From NCBI RefSeq assembly GCF_003325375.1, contig NZ_CP030864.1, positions 248,001 to 312,000 of the forward strand: 64,000 nucleotides of DNA, given 5' to 3'. Below the pieces are notes generated by a model that made no database searches, had not been told where the DNA came from, and saw nothing but the letters and a program-made list of their open reading frames with translations. The position numbers and the translations under genes are program-made. Shown here piece after piece: positions 20,001-26,823 of the stretch. The first letter of the stretch is position 1. Each line of letters begins with the position of its first letter. This stretch comes from Streptomyces globosus (GTDB taxonomy: Bacteria; Actinomycetota; Actinomycetes; Streptomycetales; Streptomycetaceae).

Positions 20001-21577
20001 ATGCGGGCGCTGCCCTCGGGGACGGGCCCCGCGGTGGCGGGGGCGCCGCCGGCCAGCAGCTCGGTCAGCGCGGCCGTGTCGGGGGCGTGCCAGAGGTGGA
20101 CGGCGGCCACCTGGTGGCCGGCGCGCAGGTCGTCGCCCTCGCCGTGCTCCTCCAGCACCATGTGGAAGTTGGTGCCGCCGAAGCCGAACGAGGAGATGGC
20201 CGCGCGGCGCTTGGGCCGTTCGGGGTGGCGGATCCAGGGTCGGGCCTCGGAGTTGACGTACAGCGGGCCGGCCCCCGGCTGCAGGGAGCTGCCCGGCTCC
20301 TGGACGTTGATCGTCGGGGGGAGCACCTTGTGGTGCAGGGCCATGGCCAGCTTGATCATGCCGGCGGCGCCGGCGGCGGCCTTGGTGTGGCCGATCTGCG
20401 ACTTCACGCTGCCGACGGCCGCGTACGCCTTGGCGTCGGTGGCCTCGGCGAGGACGGAGGTGAGCGCCTTCAGCTCGGTGGCGTCGCCGACGGCGGTGCC
20501 GGTGCCGTGTGCCTCGAACAGCTCGACGCTGGCGGGGGAGCAGTCGGCGTCCTCGTACGCGCGGCGCAGCGCGACCATCTGGCCCTCTGCGCGCGGGGCG
20601 TAGATGGACTTGAAGCGGCCGTCGCTGGAGGTGCCCATGCCGCGCAGCACCGCGTAGATGCGGTTGCCGTCGCGTTCGGCGTCGGAGAGGCGGCGCAGGG
20701 CCAGCATGCCGATGCCCTCGCCGATCAGGGTGCCGTCGGCGTCCTTGTCGAAGGGGCGGATGTTCCCCGACTTCGACAGGGCCGGCGTCTTGCTGAAGCA
20801 CAGGTACATGAAGATCGTGTTCTCGGCGTCGCAGCCGCCGACGAGCATGGTGTCGGAGCGGCGCTCCAGCAGCTCGCTGACGGCCGCGCGGACCGCGCCG
20901 AGCGAGCTGGCGCACGCGGCGTCGACGGTCATGTTGATGCCGCCGAGGTCGAGCCGGTTGGCGACCCGGCCGGCGACGACGTTGCCGAGCATGCCGGGGA
21001 AGGAGTTCTCCTCCCACGGGGCGTACGCGAGGCGGAACTTGGCGGCGATCTCCTCGGCGTCCCGGTCGGTGAGGCCGCAGCTGCGGACGACCTCCTTGAT
21101 GACCGGGGTCTGGAGGCGGGCGGTCAGCGGCTGGGTGAGCTGGTTGGCGCCGGTGATGCCGAGGACGACGCCGGTGCGGGAGGCGTCGTACCAGGGCTGG
21201 TCGGCCCCGGCGTCCTTGAGCAGGTCGCGGGCGACGACGAGGCTGAGGAGCTGGAGGACGTCGGTGACCTCCAGCGTGTTCGGGGGCAGGCCGAACTCCA
21301 GCGGGTTGAACGGCACGTCCGGTATGAAGCCGCCGCGCCGGGAGTAGGTCTTGTCGGGTGCCGACGGGTCCGGGTCGTAGTGCTCGGAGAGGTCCCAGTG
21401 GGTGCCGGGCACGTCCTCGATGCAGTCGGCCGCCGCGACCACGTTGGACCAGAACTCGCGCAGGTCGGGCGACTTCGGGTACAGGGCGGAGAGGCCGACG
21501 ATGGCGATCGGGTCTCGGGCCAGCCGGCGGTCCAGCTGGCTGTCCGACGGCGGAGTGACGGGCTGCGGAGAATTCAC
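14009..21577 (-). CDS. pfaA: PfaA-like secondary lipid synthase subunit: KS-AT-ACP5-KR-DH
   Basis: 2522 residues starting at GTG 21577. Domains: ketosynthase with Cys222 (DAACASS), EAHGTGTAVGD and IGHTKAAAG; malonyl transferase with Ser674 (GHSFGE); five tandem ACPs with phosphopantetheine serines at 1272, 1367, 1463, 1566 and 1660 (all LGIDSIKRVEI), separated by Ala/Pro linkers; a ketoreductase with VVTGGGRGI near 1970 and Tyr2154 (QSDYAMANE); and a C-terminal PKS-type dehydratase with His2267 (GDHVIGDAAVLP). This is the PfaA plan of microbial PUFA synthases, with the terminal DH seen in terrestrial types. ACP copy number in such enzymes scales yield rather than chain length. It is preceded by the thioesterase and free ACP genes and followed by the pfaC-like gene. 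I see no strong SD before the GTG. Confidence 0.93.
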   Translation of the reverse strand: MNSPQPVTPPSDSQLDRRLARDPIAIVGLSALYPKSPDLREFWSNVVAAADCIEDVPGTHWDLSEHYDPDPSAPDKTYSRRGGFIPDVPFNPLEFGLPPNTLEVTDVLQLLSLVVARDLLKDAGADQPWYDASRTGVVLGITGANQLTQPLTARLQTPVIKEVVRSCGLTDRDAEEIAAKFRLAYAPWEENSFPGMLGNVVAGRVANRLDLGGINMTVDAACASSLGAVRAAVSELLERRSDTMLVGGCDAENTIFMYLCFSKTPALSKSGNIRPFDKDADGTLIGEGIGMLALRRLSDAERDGNRIYAVLRGMGTSSDGRFKSIYAPRAEGQMVALRRAYEDADCSPASVELFEAHGTGTAVGDATELKALTSVLAEATDAKAYAAVGSVKSQIGHTKAAAGAAGMIKLAMALHHKVLPPTINVQEPGSSLQPGAGPLYVNSEARPWIRHPERPKRRAAISSFGFGGTNFHMVLEEHGEGDDLRAGHQVAAVHLWHAPDTAALTELLAGGAPATAGPVPEGSARIALVARTAGELAALRDTALGQLRARPAEEAWSHPKGIWFRRRAAAAGKVGALFSGQGSQYVNPGRTAVMALPPLRAAFDAANRQFEGAAAPLSAVAFPPPAFDDAARKEQEAALRATAYAQPAIGALSAGQYRYLSELGFAADGFLGHSFGELTALWAAGSFGDDAFFTLARARGNAMSPPAEENFEAGAMAAVSAPEERVAELLAAVDGVVVCNRNAPDQIVVGGATAQVEKLIAAAKEAGVRASRLPVSAAFHTPFVGHAVEAFRGSVDAVEVAAPAAPVFANTRGAVYGADTAANRRILTEQLLNPVDFAARVEEMYEAGFRVFVEFGPKDVLAKLVGRILGGREHTVVALDAGPGKDADTALKQGVAQLAVLGLPLETADRYGPAAEAEQAPKKGMSILLNGINYVSPERKAAYRDALENGYRIAVPTLPKAAAPAPAAPAPAAPVPAAAKAPTAPTAPATAPQAAPAKTPASAPAPVPAAAALAAAAPAATATAVAVRPAPAPVAASAPAPAPTPAPEPAVMETAHVDNDRLADLVADHLSLHDDYLTGQLQSAERLTGLLERAAEQGRLSEVLDAVNAVKEHGLDIGRSHLRANEILRDLAGLELGAAAGAPVRSAAPAPVSAPAARPAVAPAPAPAALAPAPAPAAPAAPAPQAPAAAPVLVSAAVAAPTAPTAPAAAPQPAAPKAAPAPAPAPAPAPAPAPAGAGVADVLLEVVSEKTGYPADMLDLDMDIEADLGIDSIKRVEIMGVLQERAGATVTAGPEQLAELRTLRDIIGIMAGSTATAPAPAAPAPAAAPTSGAVEAVLLEVVSEKTGYPADMLDLDMDIEADLGIDSIKRVEIMGVLQERAGATVTAGPEQLAELRTLRDIIGIMAGSTAAAPAAAPAPAAASGPDAGAVQAVLLSVVSEKTGYPADMLDLDMDIEADLGIDSIKRVEIMGVLQERAGATVTAGPEQLAELRTLRDIVGIIAGSATPTAAAAPAAPAAPAAAPVASGPDAGAVQAVLLSVVSEKTGYPADMLDLDMDIEADLGIDSIKRVEIMGVLQERAGATVTAGPEQLAELRTLRDIVQLIAGSAAPAAPAAAPVASGPDAGAVQAVLLSVVSEKTGYPADMLDLDMDIEADLGIDSIKRVEIMGVLQERADATVTAGPEQLAELRTLRDIVQLIAGSSAPTGAPAPSAPAAAGTAPQPKAGIGRAQAALTALPTPDLLVGAYEDGSAALVVDDGSELASAVAARLSGSGRRVHVLRLPGVTERITGVTDHALSGWGVTELAERIEPVLADRVSLVVDVSAADGGDWSDGVRRLAHTLLVAKHAVEPLGTAAASGRAAFVTATRLDGRFGLGGVPEEKVPAGGVAGLVKTLAVEAPAVFCRAVDLAPSLDAQAAAALVVDEASDAVADTVQVGHDGTRRVGLTVAEQPLRAAATDVPQLGPDDLLVVTGGGRGITAACVVELARQYRPGLLLLGRTPLADEPEWARGVAGSALKGAAAAHLKATGEKPTPKRVEQLSGAVVGAREIRATLEEVRAAGSEVEYLAADITDAAATAAALAPYRGRVTGLVHGAGVLADQLIANKKASEIERVFAPKLAGLRSVAAALPAGALRHAVLFSSVAGFFGNQGQSDYAMANEVLNAWASSFKQRNPQAHITSLNWGAWESGMVSPQVKAIFEERGIVLIPVETGAKMFAEQFSAGRADDVVTVLGPTTPLSEPERPASGAPVTVERSLEALAGDPVIGDHVIGDAAVLPAAVALGWAIGAAERTTGQEVHRVRDFTVQKGIVFDGTEPARISLTLTPSGGTLGAAIRSTGADGGLRPHYGAVVETGAAADAPAVAGLPAAGTGRDAGFLYADGTLFHGPSLRGVRRILAEAESRLVLEASLAEHRPDGGAYGGSRYAPGTADLLLQAGLVWVKLFRGTSGLPLSVGRADLHHPLPDGEPFLIVVEPTAASNGTSSSLTITACAPDGRVLTRFDKVSVVSAPQLAAKFATRNGTSG
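16481..17856 (-). repeat. Five near-identical tandem ACP modules inside the pfaA-like gene
   Basis: The codons for the five phosphopantetheine serines fall at 16598, 16880, 17189, 17477 and 17762, a period of 282-309 bp. The ACP cores (YPADMLDLDMDIEADLG, then the Ser motif, to ELRTLRDI) are almost identical at DNA level, while the Ala/Pro linkers vary in length. One core has a single change (ERADAT for ERAGAT in the fifth ACP). This looks like recent duplication or gene conversion and is a likely assembly and recombination hot spot. Confidence 0.95.
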
Positions 21578-21666
21578 GACAGAGCTCTCAGGGTCTCGGG
21601 GCGATCGGCCGTGGGCCGGGGTCCGCCGGTCATCGTGGAGAAGGGCCTGCCAGGAGCGGGCGGCGG

Positions 21667-22566
21667 TCAGGCGGCGTGCACCAGCTGCGCGATCAGGGCG
21701 GCGGCGTCCGGGCGGCTGAGCATGGTGTAGTGGTCGCCGGGGCTGCGGTGCAGGGTGAGCCCGCGGGGGGCCAGCGGCTCCCAGCCGAGCGTCGGGTCGT
21801 CGGGGATCAGGCTGCCCTCGGCCGTGACGAGGACCAGCGGCACGCTCGACGGCACGGCCTCGTACGGGGTGGTGAGCCGGTTGTTGCGCAGCAGCCCGTC
21901 CACATACGTGTCGTACAGCTTGCGGAGCCCGAACACCGGGGTGCCGGCCTTCAGGGCGCCGGCGGCGACGGCGGCGTCCAGGACGGCCTCCAGGCCGCGG
22001 TCGACGTCCGCGCCGGCGAGCCGCTCCGGGTCCGGGGCCACCGGCAGGCCGCGCTTCGCCCCGAGGTACAGGGCGAACCAGCCGAGGAGCAGGGTGGGGT
22101 CCAGCTCCTCGTCGGACGGCTTGTACGCATCGGTGGGGGCGATGCTGTCCAGCAGGACGAGCCGGCGGGGCCGCTGCCCGGCCGGGAGCTGCTCGACGAG
22201 GGCCTGGGCGACGACGCCGCCGAAGGACCAGCCGGCCAGGGTGTACGGGCGGGCACCGCCGGCCGGGGAGCCGCCGGCGCGGGCGTCCTCGGCGCGGGCG
22301 CCGAGGAGCTCCGCGGCGAGCCGGCCGGCGAGGTCCTCGACGGTGGTCGCGGCGCGGCCGCCCGTCAGCGCGGCCTCCCAGTACTCGGGGAGCGCCGACA
22401 GGTCGAGGACGGTGAGCCCCGACCCGGCCGGCAGCGCCGCGGCGAGCGTCCGGTGCACCTCGGCGTCCAGCGCGCCGGGGTGCACCAGGTACACCGTGTC
22501 GGCCCCGGCCGCGGCGGTGCTCAGCCGGCGGACGGGCGCCGGAGTCCGGTCAGGACGCAGCCGCAT
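21667..22566 (-). CDS. Alpha/beta-hydrolase thioesterase, likely chain release for the Pfa synthase
   Basis: 299 residues. It is a PKS/NRPS-type thioesterase: nucleophile Ser114 in GWSFGG, LVLLDSIAPTD after it, and the C-terminal catalytic His in GDHYTML. The length and the GWSFGG elbow fit type I-like releasing thioesterases better than the proof-reading type II (GHSMG) enzymes elsewhere in this window. The ATG at 22566 overlaps the end of the ACP gene by 17 bp and the pfaA-like gene follows 89 bp later. It most likely hydrolyses or transfers the finished acyl chain from ACP. A free acid product is inference. Confidence 0.82.
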   Translation of the reverse strand: MRLRPDRTPAPVRRLSTAAAGADTVYLVHPGALDAEVHRTLAAALPAGSGLTVLDLSALPEYWEAALTGGRAATTVEDLAGRLAAELLGARAEDARAGGSPAGGARPYTLAGWSFGGVVAQALVEQLPAGQRPRRLVLLDSIAPTDAYKPSDEELDPTLLLGWFALYLGAKRGLPVAPDPERLAGADVDRGLEAVLDAAVAAGALKAGTPVFGLRKLYDTYVDGLLRNNRLTTPYEAVPSSVPLVLVTAEGSLIPDDPTLGWEPLAPRGLTLHRSPGDHYTMLSRPDAAALIAQLVHAA

Positions 22567-22831
22567 GCCGTTCCTCGGCTCGGGTCTTGGACTCCTCCGC
22601 GATGAAGGCGGCCAGGTCCTTGATGGTGGGGTGGTACCACAGGGTGGTGGTGCCGAGTTCGAATCCGAGCCAGTTCTCCATTTCCCCGGCGAGGATCAGA
22701 GCCTCGGTGGAGTCGAGGTCGAGCTCGTCGAAGTAAAGCTCCGGCGACACCTCGCTCTGCTCCACACCGAGCTTGTGGGCGATCTTCTCGACAAGCCACT
22801 GCTGGGCTTCTGACGCCGTCACAACGAGCAC
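22550..22831 (-). CDS. Free-standing acyl carrier protein
   Basis: 93 residues from GTG 22831, which sits 5 nt after a strong Shine-Dalgarno (GGGAGGAA). The phosphopantetheine site is FDELDLDSTEALILAGEME, so the motif is LDSTE, and downstream is the PTIKDLAAFI helix typical of PKS ACPs. Longer ATG-initiated readings upstream cross the promoter region and have no conserved sequence. First gene after the promoter at 23151-23180. In a Pfa locus it could carry the starter, receive the finished chain, or pass it to the acyl-CoA dehydrogenases or the thioesterase; sequence does not decide. Confidence 0.9.
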   Translation of the reverse strand: MLVVTASEAQQWLVEKIAHKLGVEQSEVSPELYFDELDLDSTEALILAGEMENWLGFELGTTTLWYHPTIKDLAAFIAEESKTRAEERHAAAS

Positions 22832-23150
22832 GTTGGTTCCTCCCTGGTCCGTGAATTCCGGAAGACCCGGTCTGAAAGGGGGGCGAGGGCCGGCAATGGC
22901 CGTCGTGCGCGGTCGGCGCACGTCCGGGCCGTCCTGACGCCGCACTGCCGGCAGGTGCTGCGCGGCGGTGGGAAAAGGCGTCGGAGAAATTACGGGACCC
23001 CTGCGCCGGTGATTCCGCCGGCGGTGGGGAAGGAAATGGCGCGGTACATGGTGCACCCCCCCGGGCGGGTCCGGAAACAGAAGACGGAGAAGACGGATCC
23101 CGTGAATTCCACGGGTTCTTCCCCGTGCCTTGCCCCTGTCCTTGTCCAGC

Positions 23151-23180
23151 ACAGTAGGCAGGTGCCGGAGGGTGTGGCAA
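23151..23180 (-). promoter_or_regulatory. Sigma70/HrdB-like promoter for the ACP-TE-pfa operon
   Basis: On the minus strand, TTGCCA (23180-23175) and TACTGT (23156-23151) are separated by 18 bp. Both match the -35/-10 consensus well for Streptomyces. It leaves a leader of about 310 nt before the ACP gene. The remaining DNA of the 683-bp gap (22832-23514) holds the hairpin and tandem repeat listed next and nothing else I recognise. Confidence 0.55.
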
Positions 23181-23311
23181 GCAATTCCCGCCGCTGTCCG
23201 GGACATGCCTGTCGGGCCTCCACCCGGCGTTGAGTTCACGTCGAGGAACCGCCCCGAATAACGGGAGTAGCCGGGCTTTTCGGGCACTCGGATGGTGTGC
23301 CGCACACGGAC

Positions 23312-23344
23312 GAGCGCCCCTCCGGAGTGGCCGGAAGGGCGCTC
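23312..23344 (-). terminator. Strong hairpin after the carboxylase genes
   Basis: GAGCGCCCCTCCGG (23312-23325), a 5-nt loop, then CCGGAAGGGCGCTC (23331-23344): a 14-bp stem with one mismatch. There is no T-run, as is common in Streptomyces. It lies downstream of accE and upstream of the pfa promoter, so it probably separates the two transcription units. Confidence 0.65.
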
Positions 23345-23392
23345 ATGGGACCCCGCAGGAGCAGTCGCGGGGACGGTGCGGAAACGCGGTGC

Positions 23393-23482
23393 GGGCAGCG
23401 CAGGGCAGCGCAGGGCAGCGCGGGGCAGGGCAGCGCAGGGCAAGGCAGCGCAGGGCAGGGCAGCGCAGGGCAGGGGCAGGGC
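23393..23482. repeat. Minisatellite of GGGCAGCGCA-type units
   Basis: About eight imperfect copies of a 10-bp unit (GGGCAGCGCA, with GGGCA half units interspersed) fill this stretch just after the accE stop codon. It encodes nothing convincing in any frame. Such arrays vary in length between strains by slippage. Confidence 0.85.
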
Positions 23483-23514
23483 ACGCCCCCGCCCCGCCCC
23501 CGCCCGCCGGACGG

Positions 23515-23739
23515 CTACGACGCCCAGGCGCCCGGCGGCGCGAACACCGGCGGCCGGCGCCGCGGCAGCCTGAACACCACCGCCGACTCCTCCTGCTCGG
23601 CCGCGGCCTGCGCCTCGGCCGCCAGCCGCAGCCTGGCGGTCAGCAGCACCGCCACCGCCGCGACCTCCTCGGCGGTCGGGTTCCCCCGGGTGATCCGGAT
23701 CGCCGCCGCCGACAGCGCGGTGCTCCCGTCGGCGCTCAC
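23515..23739 (-). CDS. accE: Acyl-CoA carboxylase epsilon subunit
   Basis: 74 residues from GTG 23739, overlapping the beta-subunit stop codon in GTGA. The core IRITRGNPTAEEVAAVAVLLTA and the C-terminal PPGAWAS are the signature of the small actinobacterial epsilon subunits. These bind the beta subunit and raise activity of the acetyl/propionyl-CoA carboxylase complex. The gene is too short for most ORF filters. It strongly suggests that the complex made here is malonyl-CoA-forming and dedicated to this locus. Confidence 0.85.
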   Translation of the reverse strand: MSADGSTALSAAAIRITRGNPTAEEVAAVAVLLTARLRLAAEAQAAAEQEESAVVFRLPRRRPPVFAPPGAWAS

Positions 23740-25334
23740 AGGGGCAGGTTCCCGTGCTTCCGGCTCGGCAGCTGCTGGTGCTTGGCCCGCAGCATGTCGA
23801 GGGCGGCGATCAGCCGGGAGCGCGTCTCCGCAGGGTCGATCACGTCGTCGACCAGGCCGCGCTCGGCCGCGTAGTAGGGGTGCATCAGCTCGGTCTGGTA
23901 CTCCTTGATCTTCTGCGCGCGGGTCTCCTCCGGGTTGTCGGAGGCGGCGATCTCCCGCCGGAAGATGACGTTCGCCGCGCCCTCCGCGCCCATCACCGCG
24001 ATCTCGTTCGACGGCCACGCCAGCGCGATGTCGGCGCCGATCGACCGCGAGTCCATGACGATGTACGCGCCGCCGTACGCCTTGCGCAGGATCAGGCTGA
24101 TCCGCGGCACCGTCGCGTTGCAGTACGCGTACAGCAGCTTCGCGCCGTGCCGGATGATGCCGTTGTGCTCCTGGTCGACGCCCGGCAGGAAGCCCGGCAC
24201 GTCGATCAGCGTCACCAGCGGAATGCTGAACGCGTCGCAGAACTGCACGAACCGGGCCGCCTTCTCGGACGCCTGGATGTCCAGCACGCCCGCCAGGTGC
24301 GCCGGCTGGTTCGCCACGATCCCCACGACCTGCCCGCCGAGCCGCGCCAGCGCGCACACCACGTTCTGCGCCCACTGGCCGTGCACCTCGAAGTAGTCGC
24401 CGTGGTCGACGACCTCCTCGATCAGGTCGCGGATGTCGTAGCCCTGCGTCGGCCGCGCCGGGACCAGGTCCAGCAGGCTCTCGCAGCGCCGGTCGCACGG
24501 GTCCTCCCGGTCGCCCGCCGGCGCCAGCTCCCGGTTGTTCGACGGCAGCAGCGACAGCAGGTGCCGCACGTCCTCCAGGCAGCTCTGCTCGTCGTCGTAC
24601 GCGAACGCCGCCACACCGGAGGCCGCGGCGTGGCTGTCCGCCCCGCCCAGGTGCTCCATCGTGACCGCCTCGCCGGTCACCGCCTGGACCACGTCCGGGC
24701 CGGTGATGAACATCTGCGAGGTGCCGCGCACCATGAACACGAAGTCCGTCAGCGCCGGCGAGTAGGCGGCGCCGCCCGCACACGGGCCGAGCACCACCGA
24801 GATCTGGGGCAGCACACCGGAGTTGCGGACGTTGCGCTGGAAGATGCCGCCGTACCCGGCGAGGGCCGTGACCCCCTCCTGGATGCGGGCGCCCGCCCCG
24901 TCGCACAGGCCGACGATCGGCGCCCCGGCCGCCTCGGCCAGGTCCATCAGCTTGTGGATCTTCTCGGCGTGGGCCTCGCCCAGCGCACCGCCGAAGATCC
25001 GGAAGTCGTGGGCGTAGGCGAAGACGGTCCGGCCGTGCACCTTGCCCCAGCCCGTCACCACGCCGTCCGTGTGCGGCCGCTTGTCCTCCAGGCCGAAGCC
25101 GGTGGCACGGTGCCGGCGCAGCCCCTCCACCTCGTTGAACGTGCCCTCGTCGAAGAGGATCGCGATGCGCTCGCGGGCGGTCAGCTTTCCCTTGGCGTGC
25201 TGCGCGGCGGTCGCGCGCTCGCTCGGACCGGCCTCGGCGAGCGCCCGCATGGCGCCCAGCTCGGCCGTCCGCTCGCGCAGGGAGGCGTAGCGGATGGTCT
25301 CGTTCTCCAGCGGTCTTTCGTCGACGATGCTCAT
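23736..25334 (-). CDS. Acyl-CoA carboxylase beta (carboxyltransferase) subunit
   Basis: 532 residues, full length for the PccB/AccB family. The N- and C-terminal crotonase-like halves are visible, with GLCDGAGARIQEGVTALAGYGGIF and VLGPCAGGAAYSPALTDFVFMV in the first and FLPGVDQEHNGIIRHGAKLLYAY in the second. The specificity position equivalent to residue 422 of S. coelicolor enzymes is Ile425 (KAYGGAYIVMDS). Ile is the AccB-type residue that permits acetyl-CoA; PccB has Asp. It therefore probably makes malonyl-CoA for the synthase. It needs a biotinylated alpha subunit, which is not in this window and is normally supplied by AccA elsewhere. SD AAAGGG precedes ATG 25334. Confidence 0.92.
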   Translation of the reverse strand: MSIVDERPLENETIRYASLRERTAELGAMRALAEAGPSERATAAQHAKGKLTARERIAILFDEGTFNEVEGLRRHRATGFGLEDKRPHTDGVVTGWGKVHGRTVFAYAHDFRIFGGALGEAHAEKIHKLMDLAEAAGAPIVGLCDGAGARIQEGVTALAGYGGIFQRNVRNSGVLPQISVVLGPCAGGAAYSPALTDFVFMVRGTSQMFITGPDVVQAVTGEAVTMEHLGGADSHAAASGVAAFAYDDEQSCLEDVRHLLSLLPSNNRELAPAGDREDPCDRRCESLLDLVPARPTQGYDIRDLIEEVVDHGDYFEVHGQWAQNVVCALARLGGQVVGIVANQPAHLAGVLDIQASEKAARFVQFCDAFSIPLVTLIDVPGFLPGVDQEHNGIIRHGAKLLYAYCNATVPRISLILRKAYGGAYIVMDSRSIGADIALAWPSNEIAVMGAEGAANVIFRREIAASDNPEETRAQKIKEYQTELMHPYYAAERGLVDDVIDPAETRSRLIAALDMLRAKHQQLPSRKHGNLPL

Positions 25335-25596
25335 GCGGGCCCTTTCGACACATCAGGCACCGGGTGCGGACCGGTGTCGCGTAGTGCTGTGACCGGGACG
25401 GTCTGCTGTCCGACAACGCGGCGAGGCGCCGTGCCGGGCGCCGTGACCCGGTGAACCTTCCCGGCCACAGCACTAGCCAGCTTGGGAGCGCGCGCTACAG
25501 CCGGGCTCGAATTCCGACCGCAGCCCGGCGCAGGACCGCCGGTATCCCGGCAGGGGCGGGTTTCCGGTCCGGGAACACCCCTCCCGCCAGGGCGTT

Positions 25597-25628
25597 TCGA
25601 GTGCCTGTCGAGGCCGGCGGGCCACCTT
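25597..25628 (+). promoter_or_regulatory. Possible SARP-type promoter in the 350-bp gap 25335-25684
   Basis: Two TCGAG half-sites at 25597 and 25608 are exactly 11 bp apart (TCGAGTGCCTGTCGAGG), and CACCTT at 25623 could serve as a -10 about 8 nt downstream. SARP proteins bind heptamers with this period just before a -10. With only two copies this may be chance. The rest of the gap must hold the divergent carboxylase promoter. An inverted repeat CACCGG/CCGGTG lies near 25358-25376; I see no gene. Confidence 0.3.
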
Positions 25629-25684
25629 GGGCGCAACGGGGGCGCGCGGTGGCGCGGCCCCGACCGAGCGGAAGGAGGCCCGCC

Positions 25685-26614
25685 GTGCACGGCGCGCACC
25701 ACCGGGATCCGGCCGGCGACGCCACCCTCACCGAGGTGGCCGACGGCGTCCACGCCTACGTCCAGCCGCCCGGCGGCTGGTGCCTGAACAACGCGGGCGT
25801 CATCCACGACGGCGGGCACAGCGCCCTCGTCGACACCGCCGCCACAGAGGCCCGTGCCCGCGGGCTGCGCGCGGCGGCCCTGCGGCTCGCCCCGCGGCCG
25901 CCGAGAGCCGTCGTCAGCACCCACTTCCACGGCGACCACACCTACGGCAACTGCCTCTTCCCCGAAGCGCTGGTCATCGGCCACGAACGCACCCGCAGCA
26001 TGGTCCTGGCCGCCGGGAAGCACATGGCCGGCCTGTGGCCGGAAGTGTGCTGGGGCGACATCGACATCACCCCGCCGCAGCTCACCTTCCGCGACCGGAC
26101 CACCCTGCACGTGGGGGACGTCCGGGCCGAGATCGTCCACATCGGGCCCGCCGCGCACACCACCGACGACACCGTCGTCTGGCTCCCCGACCAGCGCGTG
26201 CTGTTCACCGGGGACCTCGTCATGAACGGCGTCACCCCCTTCTGCGCCATGGGCTCCGTCAGCGGCTCCCTCGACGCACTGGACCGGCTGCGGGCCCTCG
26301 GCGCCGACACCGTCGTCCCCGGCCACGGCCCCGTCGGCGGCCCCGGCCTCCTCGACGCCAACCAGGCCTACTTCCGGTACGTACGGGACCTCGCCGCCGA
26401 CGGCGCGGCCGCCGGCCTGGCCCCGCTGGAACTCGCCCGGACCGCCGGGCCGGGCCCGTACGCCGGCCTCCTCGACCCGGAGCGGCTGCTGCCCAACCTC
26501 CACCGCGCGTACGCCGAGCAGCAGGGGCGGGAGCCGGGCGCCCCGCTCGACATCGGCGCCCTCTTCGAGGAGATGTCGCTCTACCGCGGAGGCCGCCCCG
26601 CCTGCGCCGCCTGA
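25685..26614 (+). CDS. Metallo-beta-lactamase-fold hydrolase
   Basis: 309 residues. GTG 25685 is 6 nt after GGAAGGAGG, which rules out the longer ATG reading. The zinc motif THFHGDH gives His80, His82, Asp84 and His85; further ligands lie in AAHTTDDTVVW, FTGDLV and VPGHGP. Family members include lactonases, glyoxalase II, thioesterases and polyketide cyclases. The sequence after the fold (FRYVRDLAADG..., FEEMSLYRGG) resembles the general MBL hydrolase group rather than beta-lactamases. It lies between the divergent carboxylase operon and the SARP gene, so it could release or trim a thioester of the Pfa product or be part of the regulated set. Substrate unknown. Confidence 0.8.
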   Translation: MHGAHHRDPAGDATLTEVADGVHAYVQPPGGWCLNNAGVIHDGGHSALVDTAATEARARGLRAAALRLAPRPPRAVVSTHFHGDHTYGNCLFPEALVIGHERTRSMVLAAGKHMAGLWPEVCWGDIDITPPQLTFRDRTTLHVGDVRAEIVHIGPAAHTTDDTVVWLPDQRVLFTGDLVMNGVTPFCAMGSVSGSLDALDRLRALGADTVVPGHGPVGGPGLLDANQAYFRYVRDLAADGAAAGLAPLELARTAGPGPYAGLLDPERLLPNLHRAYAEQQGREPGAPLDIGALFEEMSLYRGGRPACAA

Positions 26615-26675
26615 CCCCTCCCCGGCCCCGCGCCCGGCGCTCCGGCCCCGCCGGCCGGAACCCCTCCCGAGCTGC

Positions 26676-26761
26676 GCTGGAGCCGCCCTGGAGAGGCCCT
26701 GGAGGGCCGCGCCACCCCGCCCGGTCCGACCGGCGCGTTCCGGCCGCGGCTCCCCTAGCAT
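26676..26761 (+). promoter_or_regulatory. Direct repeats with 11-bp period and -10 box upstream of the SARP gene
   Basis: GCTGGAG (26676), CCTGGAG (26687) and CCTGGAG (26698) are spaced exactly 11 bp apart, the spacing recognised by SARP DNA-binding domains. A good -10, TAGCAT, is at 26756-26761, about 50 bp before the SD AGGAGG. The repeats end 51 bp before this -10, further than in classical SARP promoters, so they may instead mark another start site or an autoregulatory site. Confidence 0.5.
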
Positions 26762-26823
26762 CCGGAAGGAGGGGCGGGCCGACCGCCCGCCGGAGCCCGC
26801 AGCGGGGGATCAGGAGGGACCGG

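Noticed and set aside
23230..23245. TTGAG/TCGAG pair with 11-bp spacing as a SARP site
   Set aside because: Only two imperfect copies, pointing away from the pfa genes, with no gene in the right direction for 2.4 kb.
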